64,000 bases of DNA from Rhizorhabdus wittichii RW1 (GTDB lineage Bacteria > Pseudomonadota > Alphaproteobacteria > Sphingomonadales > Sphingomonadaceae), in NCBI GenBank assembly GCA_000016765.1, contig CP000699.1, forward strand, positions 1,798,001 through 1,862,000. Direction: 5' to 3'. Positions 8,708-17,906 of the stretch are shown here, one piece after another (positions within the stretch are counted from its first letter, which is position 1; every line of letters starts with the position of its first letter). Under the pieces are notes generated by a model, which did no database searches, was not told where the DNA came from, and saw nothing but the letters and a program-made list of their open reading frames with translations. Made by a program: the position numbers and the translations under genes.

Positions 8708-10528
8708 ATGAGCCTGCACGCGGCGGTGGAGGCGGTGACGTCTCGGATCGTGGAGCGGTCGCGGGCGGGCCGCCGGGCCTATCTGGAGCTGATCGCGCGC
8801 GAGCGGGATACGGGGGTGGACCGGCCGCGCCTGTCGTGCGGCAACCTGGCGCACGGCTTCGCGGCGTCGGGAGAGGACAAGCCGGCGATCCGCGAGGGGC
8901 GGGCGATGAACATCGGCATCGTCACCGCCTATAACGACATGCTGTCGGCGCATCAGCCCTATGGCGGCTATCCGGACCGGATGAAGCTGTGGGCGCGCGA
9001 GGCGGGGATCACGGCGCAGGTGGCGGGCGGGGTTCCGGCGATGTGCGACGGGGTGACGCAGGGGCAGCGCGGCATGGAGCTGTCGCTGTTCAGCCGCGAC
9101 ACGATCGCGCTGTCGACGGCGGTGGCGCTGAGCCACGGCATGTTCGAGGGCGCCGCCCTGCTCGGCATCTGCGACAAGATCGTCCCCGGGCTGCTGATCG
9201 GGGCGCTGCGCTTCGGCCACCTGCCGACGATCCTGGTGCCGGCCGGACCGATGCCCTCGGGGCTCGCCAACAAGGAGAAGCAGCGCGTCCGCCAGCTCTA
9301 TGCCGAGGGCAAGGCCGGCCGCGCCGAGCTGCTCGAGGCGGAGAGCGCCTCCTATCATGGCGCGGGCACCTGCACCTTCTACGGCACCGCCAATTCGAAC
9401 CAGATGATGATGGAGGTGATGGGCCTGCACATGCCGGGCGCCGCCTTCGTCAACCCGGGCACGAAGCTCAGGCAGGAACTGACCCGCGCGGCGGTCCACC
9501 GGCTGGGGGAGATCGGCTGGGACGGCGGCGACTATCGGCCGCTGGGCTTGTGCGTCGACGAGAAGGCGATCGTCAACGCGGCGGTCGGGCTGCTGGCGAC
9601 CGGGGGCTCGACCAACCATGTCATCCACCTGCCCGCGATCGCGCGGGCGGCGGGGATCATGATCGACTGGGAGGACATCGACCGGCTGTCGGCGGCGGTG
9701 CCGCTGATCGCGCGGGTCTATCCCAACGGCGCGGGCGACGTGAACCATTTCCAGGCGGCGGGCGGCATGGCCTATGTGATCGCGACGCTGCTCGACGGCG
9801 GCTATCTCCACCGCGACATCCTGACCGTGGCGGGCGACGATCTCGGCGCCTATGCGCGGGAGCCGCTGCTCGACGGCGAGGCGCTGGTCTGGACCGACGC
9901 GCCCGCCGCGCCGCTCGACCCGGCGATGCTGCGGTCGCACGCCGATCCCTTCCAGCCCGATGGCGGCATGCGGCTGGTGCGGGGCAATCTCGGGCGCGGC
10001 ACCTTCAAGACCAGCGCGGTCGATCGGTCGCGCTGGACGATCGAGGCGCCGGTGCGGCTGTTCGACGACCAGGACCAGGTGACGGCGGCGTTCAGGGCGG
10101 GCGAGCTCGACCGCGACGTGGTGGTGGTGGTGCGCTTCCAGGGCCCGAGGGCGAACGGCATGCCCGAGCTGCACAAGCTCACCCCGCCGCTGGGCGTGCT
10201 CCAGGACAAGGGCCACAAGGTGGCGCTGGTGACCGACGGTCGGATGTCGGGGGCCTCGGGCAAGGTGCCCGCCGCGATCCACCTGACCCCGGAGGCGTTC
10301 GCCGGGGGCCCGATCGCGAAGCTCAGGGACGGCGACGTCGTCCGGCTGTGCGCCGAGCGGGGCGAGATACTGGCGCTGGTCGACGCGGCCGAATGGGAGG
10401 CGCGCGAGCCTGCCGCCCCGCCGCCCCGGCAGCCCGGCACCGGCCGCGAGCTGTTCGCCTTCATGCGCGCCGGCGCCGACACCGCAGAGCGCGGCGCCTC
10501 GGCCATGCTCGACGCAGCAGGGTTGTGA
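8708..10528 (+). CDS. edd: Phosphogluconate dehydratase
   Basis: 606 residues, full length for Edd of the IlvD/Edd iron-sulfur dehydratase family; converts 6-phosphogluconate to 2-keto-3-deoxy-6-phosphogluconate. Cysteine motifs GICDKIVPG and [16 protein letters not shown], plus [19 protein letters not shown] near the C-terminus, identify Edd rather than IlvD. The ATG at 8708 has GGAGG (8696-8700) upstream. An 88-bp gap follows zwf without an evident terminator. Its stop overlaps a possible GTG start of glk. Confidence 0.96.
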   Translation: MSLHAAVEAVTSRIVERSRAGRRAYLELIARERDTGVDRPRLSCGNLAHGFAASGEDKPAIREGRAMNIGIVTAYNDMLSAHQPYGGYPDRMKLWAREAGITAQVAGGVPAMCDGVTQGQRGMELSLFSRDTIALSTAVALSHGMFEGAALLGICDKIVPGLLIGALRFGHLPTILVPAGPMPSGLANKEKQRVRQLYAEGKAGRAELLEAESASYHGAGTCTFYGTANSNQMMMEVMGLHMPGAAFVNPGTKLRQELTRAAVHRLGEIGWDGGDYRPLGLCVDEKAIVNAAVGLLATGGSTNHVIHLPAIARAAGIMIDWEDIDRLSAAVPLIARVYPNGAGDVNHFQAAGGMAYVIATLLDGGYLHRDILTVAGDDLGAYAREPLLDGEALVWTDAPAAPLDPAMLRSHADPFQPDGGMRLVRGNLGRGTFKTSAVDRSRWTIEAPVRLFDDQDQVTAAFRAGELDRDVVVVVRFQGPRANGMPELHKLTPPLGVLQDKGHKVALVTDGRMSGASGKVPAAIHLTPEAFAGGPIAKLRDGDVVRLCAERGEILALVDAAEWEAREPAAPPPRQPGTGRELFAFMRAGADTAERGASAMLDAAGL

Positions 10529-10533
10529 AGCCG

Positions 10534-11502
10534 ATGACCATCGTCGCGGTCGACCTGGGCGGAACCAATGCGCGCTTCGCGGTGGCGGAGCTGCACGACG
10601 AGCGGCGTCCGACGCTGGGTGCGGTCCACGTCTACAAGACCGCCGACTTCTCGGGGCTCCCCGCCGCCTGGGCCGCCTTCGCGCGCGACCTCGGCCATGC
10701 GCCGCCGTCGGTCGCGAGCATCGCCGTGGCGGGGCCGGTCGAGGGCGAGCTGATCCGCTTCACCAACAATGACTGGACGATCCGCCCGGCGACGGTCGCG
10801 CGCGAGCTCGGCATCGAGCGGGTCGCCTTGTACAACGACTTCGCCGCGATGGCGGCGGCGGTGGGCGTGCTCGACGGGGACGAGCTGGTCTCCCTCGGCG
10901 GGCCGGAAGGGCCGCTGCCGGATGAGGGCGTCACCACCGTGCTCGGGCCCGGCACCGGGCTCGGCGTCGCCCAGCTGCTGCGTCGGCGCGGGCGCCGCAT
11001 CGTGCTGCCGACCGAGGGCGGGCATGTCGACTTCGCGGCGCTCGACGGCTTCGAGGAGACGCTGCTCGCCCGGCTGCGCGCGCGCCATCGCCGGGTGTCG
11101 GTCGAGCGGATCGTCTCGGGACCGGCGCTCGCCGCCATCCACGAAACGCTGGCGATGATCGACGGCCGGGCGATCGTGCCGCGGGACGACGCCGCGCTGT
11201 GGCAGGCGGCGACCGGGGGCGACGATCCGCTGGCGGCGCAGGCGCTCGACCGCCTGACCATGGCATTGGGCGCGGTCGCGGGCGATCTCGCGCTCGCGCA
11301 CGGCGCCAACGCCGTGGTGATCACCGGCGGGCTCGCCAACCGGATCGAGGCCCGGCTCAAAAGCCCGCTGTTCCACGACCGCTTCCGTGCCAAGGGCCGT
11401 TTCGAGACGCGCATGGCGCAGCTCCCGGTCCGCCTCGCCCGCCACGCGCAGGCGGGGCTGCTCGGCGCGGCGGCGGCCTATCAGGAGGATGGACGAAGAT
11501 GA
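10534..11502 (+). CDS. glk: Glucokinase (glk family)
   Basis: 322 residues from the ATG at 10534; an in-frame GTG at 10525 overlapping the edd stop is an alternative. Phosphorylates glucose with ATP. The N-terminal phosphate-binding motif [14 protein letters not shown] and the second motif [11 protein letters not shown] are present, with [10 protein letters not shown] between them carrying the expected Asp. It matches the proteobacterial Glk family rather than ROK repressors. In this operon it supplies glucose 6-phosphate to Zwf, which makes sense if the linked glycoside module releases free glucose. Its last four bases overlap the eda start. Confidence 0.92.
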   Translation: MTIVAVDLGGTNARFAVAELHDERRPTLGAVHVYKTADFSGLPAAWAAFARDLGHAPPSVASIAVAGPVEGELIRFTNNDWTIRPATVARELGIERVALYNDFAAMAAAVGVLDGDELVSLGGPEGPLPDEGVTTVLGPGTGLGVAQLLRRRGRRIVLPTEGGHVDFAALDGFEETLLARLRARHRRVSVERIVSGPALAAIHETLAMIDGRAIVPRDDAALWQAATGGDDPLAAQALDRLTMALGAVAGDLALAHGANAVVITGGLANRIEARLKSPLFHDRFRAKGRFETRMAQLPVRLARHAQAGLLGAAAAYQEDGRR

Positions 11503-12122
11503 CGGTCGAACAGGTGATGACGCTGGCGCCGGTGATTCCGGTGCTGGTGGTGCATGATGTGAAACATGCGCGGCCGATCGCGGAGGCGCTGGTCGAGGGC
11601 GGGCTGCCCGCGCTCGAGGTGACGCTGCGCACGCCGGTCGCGCTCGACGTGATCCGGGAGATGGCGAAGGTCGAGGGCGCGGTGGTCGGTGCGGGGACGG
11701 TGCTCAACCCGGACGACGTCAAGGCGAGCGTCGATGCGGGCGCGCGCTTCCTGGTCTCGCCGGGCCTCACCGACCGGCTCGCCAATGCGGCGATCGGCTG
11801 CGGGCTGCCCTTCCTGCCCGGCACCGCCAATGCCGGCGACATCATGCGCGGGCTCGACATGGGGCTGACCCATTTCAAATTCTTCCCGGCCATGGCCAAT
11901 GGCGGGGTGCCGGCGCTCAAGGCGCTGGCCGCGCCGCTGGCCGCCGCGCGCTTCTGTCCGACCGGGGGGATCAGCGAGGCGAATGCGCCCGACTGGCTCG
12001 CGCTCGACGCGGTGCTGTGCGTCGGCGGAAGCTGGATCGTCCCGCCCGGCAAGCCCGACACCGCCGAAATCACCCGGCGCGCCAGGGCCGCGGCCGCGCT
12101 CGCCAAATATCGAGGGGCATGA
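11499..12122 (+). CDS. eda: 2-dehydro-3-deoxy-phosphogluconate aldolase
   Basis: 207 residues, typical Eda length. Splits KDPG into pyruvate and glyceraldehyde 3-phosphate. The Schiff-base lysine is Lys127 in THFKFFPA, and the catalytic Glu is Glu40 in LEVTLRT. AGGAGG at 11483-11488 sits 10 bases before the ATG, which overlaps the glk stop (ATGA). Completes the Entner-Doudoroff set. The downstream aldo/keto reductase again starts in an ATGA overlap, so it belongs to the same transcript. Confidence 0.96.
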   Translation: MTVEQVMTLAPVIPVLVVHDVKHARPIAEALVEGGLPALEVTLRTPVALDVIREMAKVEGAVVGAGTVLNPDDVKASVDAGARFLVSPGLTDRLANAAIGCGLPFLPGTANAGDIMRGLDMGLTHFKFFPAMANGGVPALKALAAPLAAARFCPTGGISEANAPDWLALDAVLCVGGSWIVPPGKPDTAEITRRARAAAALAKYRGA

Positions 12123-12973
12123 TGACATTCCATCCTCTGGCTTCGGACATCGGCTGGGGAAGCTGGCGGCTGTGCGAGGATGGCAGCCATCCGCTCGAAC
12201 GCATCGACGCGGCGATCGAAGCCGGCTTCACCCTGTTCGACACCGCCGACATCTATGGAACGGATTCCGCAGGCTTCGGCGCCGCGGAGGCGCTTCTGGG
12301 CGAGATGCTGCGCGACCGGCCGGGCCTGCGCGATCATATCTGCCTCGCGACCAAGGGCGGCATCCGCCCCGGCATCCCCTATGACAGCTCGCGAAGCCAT
12401 CTGCTGGAGGCGCTGGAGGCCTCGCTGCGGCGCCTGCGCGTCGAACGGATCGACCTGTATCAGATCCACCGCCGGGATTGGCTCACCCGGCCCGACGAAC
12501 TGGCGGCCACGCTGGGCATGATGGTGGACAGCGGAAAGGTCGGGGCCGTCGGCGTGTCCAACTATGCGCCATCGGAACTGGCGGCGCTACGGGCCTTCGC
12601 CAGGACGCCGATCCTGACGACGCAGCCCGAATTCTCCCTGTGGCATCCGCAGCCCCTCCACGACGGCACGCTGGACGATGCGATGACGCAGGGGATGACC
12701 GTCCTAGCCTGGTCGCCCCTCGGCGGCGGGCGGCTGGCGGGCTGCACCGATCGACTGGCGGAGACCCTCGGCGCGCTGGCCGGGCAGCAGGGCGTGGACG
12801 TCGCCGCGATCGCCCTGTCCTGGGTGATGGCGCATCCGGCCGGCGTGATCCCGATCGTCGGGTCCCAATCGCCCGAGCGAATCCGGCGGGCGGCCGATGC
12901 CAGGAAGGTCAGATGGACCCGCGAGGACTGGTACCGCCTGCTGGAAGCGGCGATCGGCCGGAGGCTTCCCTGA
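12119..12973 (+). CDS. Aldo/keto reductase
   Basis: 284 residues from the ATG at 12119, which overlaps the eda stop; a second ATG follows immediately at 12122. The AKR tetrad is visible as FDTADIYGTDS (Asp and Tyr), LATKGGIRPG (Lys) and LYQIHRRDW (His), and the C-terminal half carries an NADP-binding VIPIVGSQSPERI motif. It reduces a carbonyl, or oxidises a sugar alcohol or lactol, with NADP(H). Its fusion to the Entner-Doudoroff operon and closeness to the 3-keto-glycoside genes suggest a keto-sugar or aldose substrate; this is inference. It ends 24 bases from a convergent gene. Confidence 0.88.
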   Translation: MMTFHPLASDIGWGSWRLCEDGSHPLERIDAAIEAGFTLFDTADIYGTDSAGFGAAEALLGEMLRDRPGLRDHICLATKGGIRPGIPYDSSRSHLLEALEASLRRLRVERIDLYQIHRRDWLTRPDELAATLGMMVDSGKVGAVGVSNYAPSELAALRAFARTPILTTQPEFSLWHPQPLHDGTLDDAMTQGMTVLAWSPLGGGRLAGCTDRLAETLGALAGQQGVDVAAIALSWVMAHPAGVIPIVGSQSPERIRRAADARKVRWTREDWYRLLEAAIGRRLP

Positions 12974-12997
12974 AGCGCCCCGGCCGATCCGCCTCGA

Positions 12998-13957
12998 TCA
13001 TTTGAAACCTTGCTTCAGCAGATAGCCGGCGCTGTTCCTGAGCGCGGTCTCGGGATCGGCGACGGTATCCTGCTCGACGAAATAATGCTCGACCCCGGAC
13101 GTCTCGGCCATGGCGAGGACCGCCGGCAGGTCGATCGCGCCGTCGCCCAGATAGGTCATGTAGGGGAACATCTTGATCCACTGGTCCGGCGTACCGCCGT
13201 CACCTTCGAAATGGTGGATTTCCTTCATGTCCTTCAGGTGGATCATCTTATAGCGGCCGCTGTGGCGCCTCAGGAGATCGATCGGATCGGCGCCGCCGGC
13301 AACGGTCCAGTACAGGTCCAGCTCGAGGAAGACCTTGGTCGGATCGGTGGCCTTCAGCAACAGTTCGAGCGGCACCTGGCCATCGACCGGCTTCAGGCCA
13401 TAGCCATGATTGTGATAGGCGAATTTCACGCCATGCTTGATGGCGTCGGCCCCGACCTGGTTGAAGATGTCGGCCGTACGCCTGTAATCGTCGAGCGTCT
13501 GGCGATGGTCCGCGGGTATCGACGGAAGGGTGACATAGGTGGCGCCCAACTGATGCGCGGCCTCCGCCAGCGGCCCCATCCGGCCTTGCAGCGTGAGCAG
13601 GTCGGTGTGCATCGACGGAACGGAGATGCCGTTGGCCTTCAGGATCGTGCGCGCCTCGGCCAGTGTCTTGCCGAAGAAACCGCTGCCCGAGAAACCGAGC
13701 TCGGGCGTGATGCGCTTCCAATGCGCGATCTGCGTGGGATCGCTGAACGTATAGGGGCCGTAGGTCTCGACCTCCCGATAGCCGAGCTTGGCGAGGAAGC
13801 CGATGGCCTTCGCGAAGTCCTGCTCCAGCATCTTCGGGATCGAGAAGAGCTGGACGCCGAAATGCCTTGCCCGCGAACGGGCGAGCGATGGCGCGGCACT
13901 GAGCAGCAGGGCTGCCGCGCCCGCATTGGAGAGGAAACGCCTTCTGTCCATCATCAT
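12998..13957 (-). CDS. Tat-exported sugar phosphate isomerase/epimerase-type TIM-barrel protein
   Basis: 319 residues from the first of three ATGs (13957, 13954, 13951); AGGGAG lies a few bases upstream. The N-terminus MMMDRRRFLSNAGAAALLLS is a twin-arginine signal, so the enzyme should be periplasmic. The remainder is a xylose-isomerase-like TIM barrel: VKFAYHNHGYGL, VFLELDLYWTVAGG and YKMIHLKDMKE carry the expected metal-binding residues. Exported members commonly accompany DUF1080 proteins and FAD sugar 3-dehydrogenases in glycoside 3-keto pathways. A LacI-type site lies about 100 bases upstream. Confidence 0.87.
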   Translation of the reverse strand: MMMDRRRFLSNAGAAALLLSAAPSLARSRARHFGVQLFSIPKMLEQDFAKAIGFLAKLGYREVETYGPYTFSDPTQIAHWKRITPELGFSGSGFFGKTLAEARTILKANGISVPSMHTDLLTLQGRMGPLAEAAHQLGATYVTLPSIPADHRQTLDDYRRTADIFNQVGADAIKHGVKFAYHNHGYGLKPVDGQVPLELLLKATDPTKVFLELDLYWTVAGGADPIDLLRRHSGRYKMIHLKDMKEIHHFEGDGGTPDQWIKMFPYMTYLGDGAIDLPAVLAMAETSGVEHYFVEQDTVADPETALRNSAGYLLKQGFK

Positions 13958-14049
13958 CGTTCGGCTCCCTAAAACCCGTCCGGCCACCGGGCGCCGGCGT
14001 TGTGCCGCGCGTCCGGTGCGCCCGTCCATGCCATATTCTCATCGGCATA

Positions 14050-14063
14050 TGTAATCGTTATCA
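14050..14063 (-). promoter_or_regulatory. LacI-type operator before the exported epimerase
   Basis: TGTAATCGTTATCA, which reads TGATAACGATTACA on the other strand. One half is perfect and the other has three mismatches to the 7096 palindrome; it closely resembles the site at 17847-17860. It lies 93 bases upstream of the epimerase start in the divergent promoter region 13958-14189. Confidence 0.6.
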
Positions 14064-14160
14064 ACGTCTATCGACTTAGCCCAAATGTCAATATCTCCGG
14101 AGATCTTCAAACTATCCCAGTCCTGGCTTCATTGACATGCGCGTCCTGCGCGTTGATGAT

Positions 14161-14174
14161 CGTAATCGGTTACA
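14161..14174 (+). promoter_or_regulatory. LacI-type operator before the Dabb gene
   Basis: CGTAATCGGTTACA, a near-perfect copy of the palindrome at 7096 (two mismatches), ending 15 bases before the GTG start at 14190. With the 14050 site it gives each side of this divergent promoter its own operator. Confidence 0.65.
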
Positions 14175-14189
14175 TGCGAGGACAGGCCG

Positions 14190-14597
14190 GTGAAGGAAAG
14201 AGCCCATGGAAGGATCATCGGTGCGATCGTCGCCGGCCTGGCCGCAACCAGCCTGATGGCCACCCCTGCCCGATCGGCCGAGCTTCCCCAGAAATTCGTC
14301 CATCATGTCTATTTCTGGCTCAAGCAGCCGGGCGATGCCGGCGACAGGGCGCGCCTGATCGACGGCCTCCGGAAGCTGGCGGCGGTCAAGACGATCCGAA
14401 CCCATCATATCGGCGTCCCGGCGGCGACCGATCGCGAGGTGATCGACCGCTCCTACGCAGTGTCATGGATGCTGACGTTCGACGACAAGGCCGATCAGGA
14501 CGCCTATCAGGTCGACCCGATCCACCTGCGCTTCGTCGACGAATGCTCGCCGCTCTGGGAGCGGGTCGTCGTCTATGATTCCGAAGCGATCGAATGA
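14190..14597 (+). CDS. Secreted Dabb (stress-responsive A/B barrel) domain protein
   Basis: 135 residues. A signal peptide is visible (RIIGAIVAGLAATSLMATPARSA), followed by FVHHVYFWLKQPGDAGD, the opening of the dimeric alpha/beta barrel Dabb family, and VVVYDSEAIE at the end. Dabb proteins include plant stress proteins and olivetolic acid cyclase; the bacterial exported form has no assigned role. Its position between the exported epimerase and the DUF1080 gene, behind its own LacI-type operator, ties it to the glycoside module. GTG at 14190 is the chosen start; no ATG gives the signal peptide. Confidence 0.78.
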   Translation: MKERAHGRIIGAIVAGLAATSLMATPARSAELPQKFVHHVYFWLKQPGDAGDRARLIDGLRKLAAVKTIRTHHIGVPAATDREVIDRSYAVSWMLTFDDKADQDAYQVDPIHLRFVDECSPLWERVVVYDSEAIE

Positions 14598-14613
14598 ACG
14601 AGGCGTCCACCCG

Positions 14614-15444
14614 TCAGGGCGCGCCGCCAGCCAGTTCCAATATCTCGATGCGGCGGAAATCGATCGGATGCCCCTCGCCCTGGAGCGAGATATAGCCCGA
14701 GGTCAGCGCGACCGAACGGGCGCCGCCCGCCAGATAGATCGGCATGGCGGTGAGATCGGTGGGGTCGAGCTCGGGCTTGTCGAAACGGACCACCTCGACA
14801 CCGTCGACCTCCACGACCGTGCGACCGCCGGATCGCACCTCGATTTCGACATGGACCCAGTCCTCGCCCGCATAGGGGCGCGAGACGGAGAGGACGCAAT
14901 GGCTGGTCGCGCGCTGGCCGCCGATCTCCACATTGGTGCCCGGCGTGCAGATATTGCCCGTCGTGCGCTGGTCGGCGCCCTCGCCGTTGAGCAACTGGAT
15001 CTCGATCGAGATGGGAAAGGGCTGGTCGCGGCCGATGGTCTCCGGCGCCTGGCCGTAGATCATCACGCCGCTGTTGCGCTTGCTCCATGGCGGGCCGCCG
15101 GGCGTATCGACGCCGACGAAGCGATAGTCGAAGCGCAGCCGATAGCTCGAGAAGGGCTGCCGATAGACGAGATGCGCGAACTCGTCGAAGAAGCCGCGAT
15201 AGCCGTCATAACGGACGTGGAGGATGCCGCCCTCCGCCACGAAGGTACCGTGGGCGTTGTCGCCGAGCGGATGATGGTTGATCTTGGCGACCCAGCCGTC
15301 GAGGTCGTGGCCGTTGAACAGCGGCCGCCACGCGGACGCCTCCGGCGAGGCATTCCCCAGCAAAGCCAGGGCGGCCAGGGCGCATGATGCCCTGACCGCC
15401 CGGCCGCCTCGCCGCCGCTTTCGCGAAAGCGACCGGAGACCCAT
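14614..15444 (-). CDS. Secreted DUF1080 protein (3-keto-disaccharide hydrolase/lyase family)
   Basis: 276 residues with a basic N-terminus and hydrophobic segment (ASCALAALALLGNASPEASA) read as a signal peptide. The mature part opens with PLFNGHDLDGW, the hallmark of DUF1080, and continues with a concanavalin-like fold (GVMIYGQAPETIG, PISIEIQLLNGEGADQ). Characterised DUF1080 proteins cleave 3-keto-glycosides after a sugar 3-dehydrogenase has oxidised C3. Its ATG overlaps the stop of the TonB receptor gene (TGATG), so receptor and hydrolase are one transcript. The function assignment rests on family knowledge plus the GMC/small-subunit pair next door. Confidence 0.85.
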   Translation of the reverse strand: MGLRSLSRKRRRGGRAVRASCALAALALLGNASPEASAWRPLFNGHDLDGWVAKINHHPLGDNAHGTFVAEGGILHVRYDGYRGFFDEFAHLVYRQPFSSYRLRFDYRFVGVDTPGGPPWSKRNSGVMIYGQAPETIGRDQPFPISIEIQLLNGEGADQRTTGNICTPGTNVEIGGQRATSHCVLSVSRPYAGEDWVHVEIEVRSGGRTVVEVDGVEVVRFDKPELDPTDLTAMPIYLAGGARSVALTSGYISLQGEGHPIDFRRIEILELAGGAP

Positions 15445-17600
15445 CAGAAGTTGTAGGTGAGCCGCGCGCCATAGGTGCGCGGCGGAGCCAGCTGATAGGT
15501 ATAGGCTCCGAACAGACCGCTGGCGGATGCCGCCGTGATCACGATCTTGTTCTCGAGGTTGCGGACATAGCCCTGCAGGCTCCAGCGATTGTCCGGGGCG
15601 TTGTAGGTCAGCATCAGGTCGGTGCGCGAGAATTTGCGGTTCCGCTCGCGCTCGAAATTGGTGAAGGCGAGATAGGACTCGCTCTCATAATGGGTCTGGA
15701 CGCGCGGGGTCAGCGTGCCGTCGCCCAGGGCGAGCTCATATTGGAGGCCGGCGCCCAGCTGCCATTTGGGCGAACTCGGCGGCTTGTTGCCGGCATATTG
15801 GACGTTGCTGACCAGGAAATCGATGAACTTCGCGTCCAGATAGGCGATCGATCCGTCGAACCGCAGCGCCGGCACCGGCTGCGCCACCGCCTCGACCTCG
15901 ACACCCTTGATCCGCGACTTGCCGGCATTGAAAATGGCGGTGAAGCCATTGTTGAACTGGCTGATCTGCTGATCCTTGTAGTTGTAGCGATAGGCCGAGA
16001 CGTTGAGCTGCAACCGGTTGTCGAGGAAGCGGTTCTTCGAACCGATCTCGTAGGAGGTGATGTTCTCCGGGCCGTAGGGCACGTTGCCGATATTCTGGAC
16101 GTCGCTGAAGCCGCCCGCCTTGTAGCCGGTATCGCGCTTCACATAGAGCAGGTTGCGCGGGGTGAACTGCCAGTTCACCGCGAAATGGGTCGTGGTCTTG
16201 CTGCTGCTCGCGTTCACGTCGGTCGGAACGTTGCCGATGCCGGTATAGGCGGTGCCGGTGGTGTTGGAATAGCCGCGACGCGCCTTGTAGTCCTTCGAGT
16301 AGCGGATGCCCGCCTCCAGCGACAGGCCGGGAACCACCTCATAGGAAGCCTGCCCGAAGACCGCCTTCGATCGCGCGATCACGCTCGGATAGCGGAAGGC
16401 GAAACGCGCCACCGGTTGGCCCGGATTGATCGGGTTGGTGAAGCTGGAGAAGTCGGTGTTGGTGTTGTTCTTCTCGTGGAAATAGAAGACGCCGGCCTGC
16501 CACTTGAACGGGCCGTCGCCGTTCGAGGTCAGCCGCGCCTCATGCTGCCAGTCGCGGGCATCCTCGCTCGGCAGGAAATAGGCGTCGGACTTCACGACGC
16601 CGTCGAGATCGCGCACCTGGCGATATTTCTGGTTCCGGAAGCCGCCGAGATAGGTGAGCGTGGCGATGCCGAAATCATAGGTCGCGGTGAGTTGGATCGA
16701 CTTGTTGGTGCCGTCGATGCTCTGCCGCGGCGAGCCGAGGACGGAACCGTCGCGGTCGATCGCGGGGCGGACATTGTTGTTGACCGGACCGTTGAACAGC
16801 ACGCCGTAGAAGGTCGGGCCGACGCCGCCGATGCTGGTGGTCTGCGCGGAGAACAGGAAGGACAGGCGCTCGGTGGGGTCGAACTTGACCTGGAAGCGCG
16901 CCGACACGGCGTCGGCATCGTCGCCGTCCTTGCCCGCATAGTTGTTCTTCCGATAGCCGTCGCGCTTCTGCATGTAGACCGACGCGCGGGTCTGGAGATT
17001 GTCGGCCAGCGGGACGTTGACCGCGGCCTCGGCGGTGACGAGATTATAGTCGCCGACGCCCACCGTGGCGAAGCCGCCGAATTCCTTGCCCGGCTTCGCG
17101 GTGATGAAGTTGATCGCGCCGCCGGTCGCGTTGCGGCCGTACAGGGTGCCCTGCGGACCGCGCAGCACCTCCACGCGCTCGAGGTCGTAGAGCGTGTCGT
17201 TGAAGCCGAAGGGGCGCTGATAATAGAAGCCGTCGGTGGCGATCGAGACCGCCGGGTCGCCGATCTCGGTGGTGTCGCGGCTCGAAACGCCGCGGATGGT
17301 GATGATCGTATTGACCGAATTCTGCGCGAAGTTGAGGCTCGGCGTCAGCGACGACAGATCGACCAGGCTGTTCACCCCGTTCCGCCGGATCGCGTCCGCA
17401 TCCAGGACGGAGACGGCGATCGGCGTCTTCTGGACGGTCGTCTCGCGCTTCTCTGCGGTCACGACGATCTCGCCGATGCCGCCCTCGTCGACAGCGGCGG
17501 CTTCCTGGGCCATCGCGGCCCCCGGCATCACCACCGCCATCACCATCGCGGCGCCCGCGAGCAGGCCGCGCTTGCCGCCGAACGACTTGAAGCTCTTCAT
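15444..17600 (-). CDS. TonB-dependent receptor of the glycoside module
   Basis: 718 residues from the ATG at 17600 (AAGGGGAA upstream), chosen because it gives the signal peptide GLLAGAAMVMAVVMPGAAMA; the open frame continues 48 codons further up without homology. Next come a TonB-box-like EIVVTAEKRETTVQKTP, the plug domain (LRGPQGTLYGRNATGGAINF) and a beta-barrel ending in LAPPRTYGARLTYNF with the terminal Phe of outer-membrane proteins. It should import a glycoside into the periplasm. Two LacI-type operators lie upstream (17768-17781 and 17847-17860). Confidence 0.93.
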   Translation of the reverse strand: MKSFKSFGGKRGLLAGAAMVMAVVMPGAAMAQEAAAVDEGGIGEIVVTAEKRETTVQKTPIAVSVLDADAIRRNGVNSLVDLSSLTPSLNFAQNSVNTIITIRGVSSRDTTEIGDPAVSIATDGFYYQRPFGFNDTLYDLERVEVLRGPQGTLYGRNATGGAINFITAKPGKEFGGFATVGVGDYNLVTAEAAVNVPLADNLQTRASVYMQKRDGYRKNNYAGKDGDDADAVSARFQVKFDPTERLSFLFSAQTTSIGGVGPTFYGVLFNGPVNNNVRPAIDRDGSVLGSPRQSIDGTNKSIQLTATYDFGIATLTYLGGFRNQKYRQVRDLDGVVKSDAYFLPSEDARDWQHEARLTSNGDGPFKWQAGVFYFHEKNNTNTDFSSFTNPINPGQPVARFAFRYPSVIARSKAVFGQASYEVVPGLSLEAGIRYSKDYKARRGYSNTTGTAYTGIGNVPTDVNASSSKTTTHFAVNWQFTPRNLLYVKRDTGYKAGGFSDVQNIGNVPYGPENITSYEIGSKNRFLDNRLQLNVSAYRYNYKDQQISQFNNGFTAIFNAGKSRIKGVEVEAVAQPVPALRFDGSIAYLDAKFIDFLVSNVQYAGNKPPSSPKWQLGAGLQYELALGDGTLTPRVQTHYESESYLAFTNFERERNRKFSRTDLMLTYNAPDNRWSLQGYVRNLENKIVITAASASGLFGAYTYQLAPPRTYGARLTYNF

Positions 17601-17906
17601 AAGGTTCCCCTTTCCAACCCTGATAAAATCAAATCGATGGGAAGCGCCATGGCGGGCCGGCCGAAATCCGTCCGATGCCGGCAGGGCCCGTCCGTAACGG
17701 GTCACCCGACACATCCGTTCGACTGAGATTCGCGTCCCGTTCATGCCCCGCGCCTCCTCCCTACATATGGTATCGATTACATTTTAGCCCGGAACCGGGC
17801 CGTATTTTCTTATCCGCTTGCCAACATCATCGAACCAACGTGGCAATGGTAACGATTACATCACTCATTTTGCCACAGAATGGAAGCCCCATTTTCCATG
17901 AAGCTT
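17601..17906. promoter_or_regulatory. 306-bp regulatory region upstream of the TonB receptor, two LacI-type operators
   Basis: No gene was seen here. On the receptor's strand the region carries two operator-like sequences: TGGTATCGATTACA at 17768-17781 and TGGTAACGATTACA at 17847-17860. Both share the perfect half CGATTACA with the zwf palindrome. Their starts are 79 bp apart, close to 7.5 helical turns, so cooperative looping is possible but not demonstrated. The rest is ordinary sequence between the GMC stop and the receptor start, with no clear hairpin terminator. Confidence 0.7.

Noticed and set aside
15690-17726. 678-codon plus-strand frame opposite the TonB receptor
   Set aside because: Shadow of the receptor gene; repetitive Arg/Val/Glu composition without family features.
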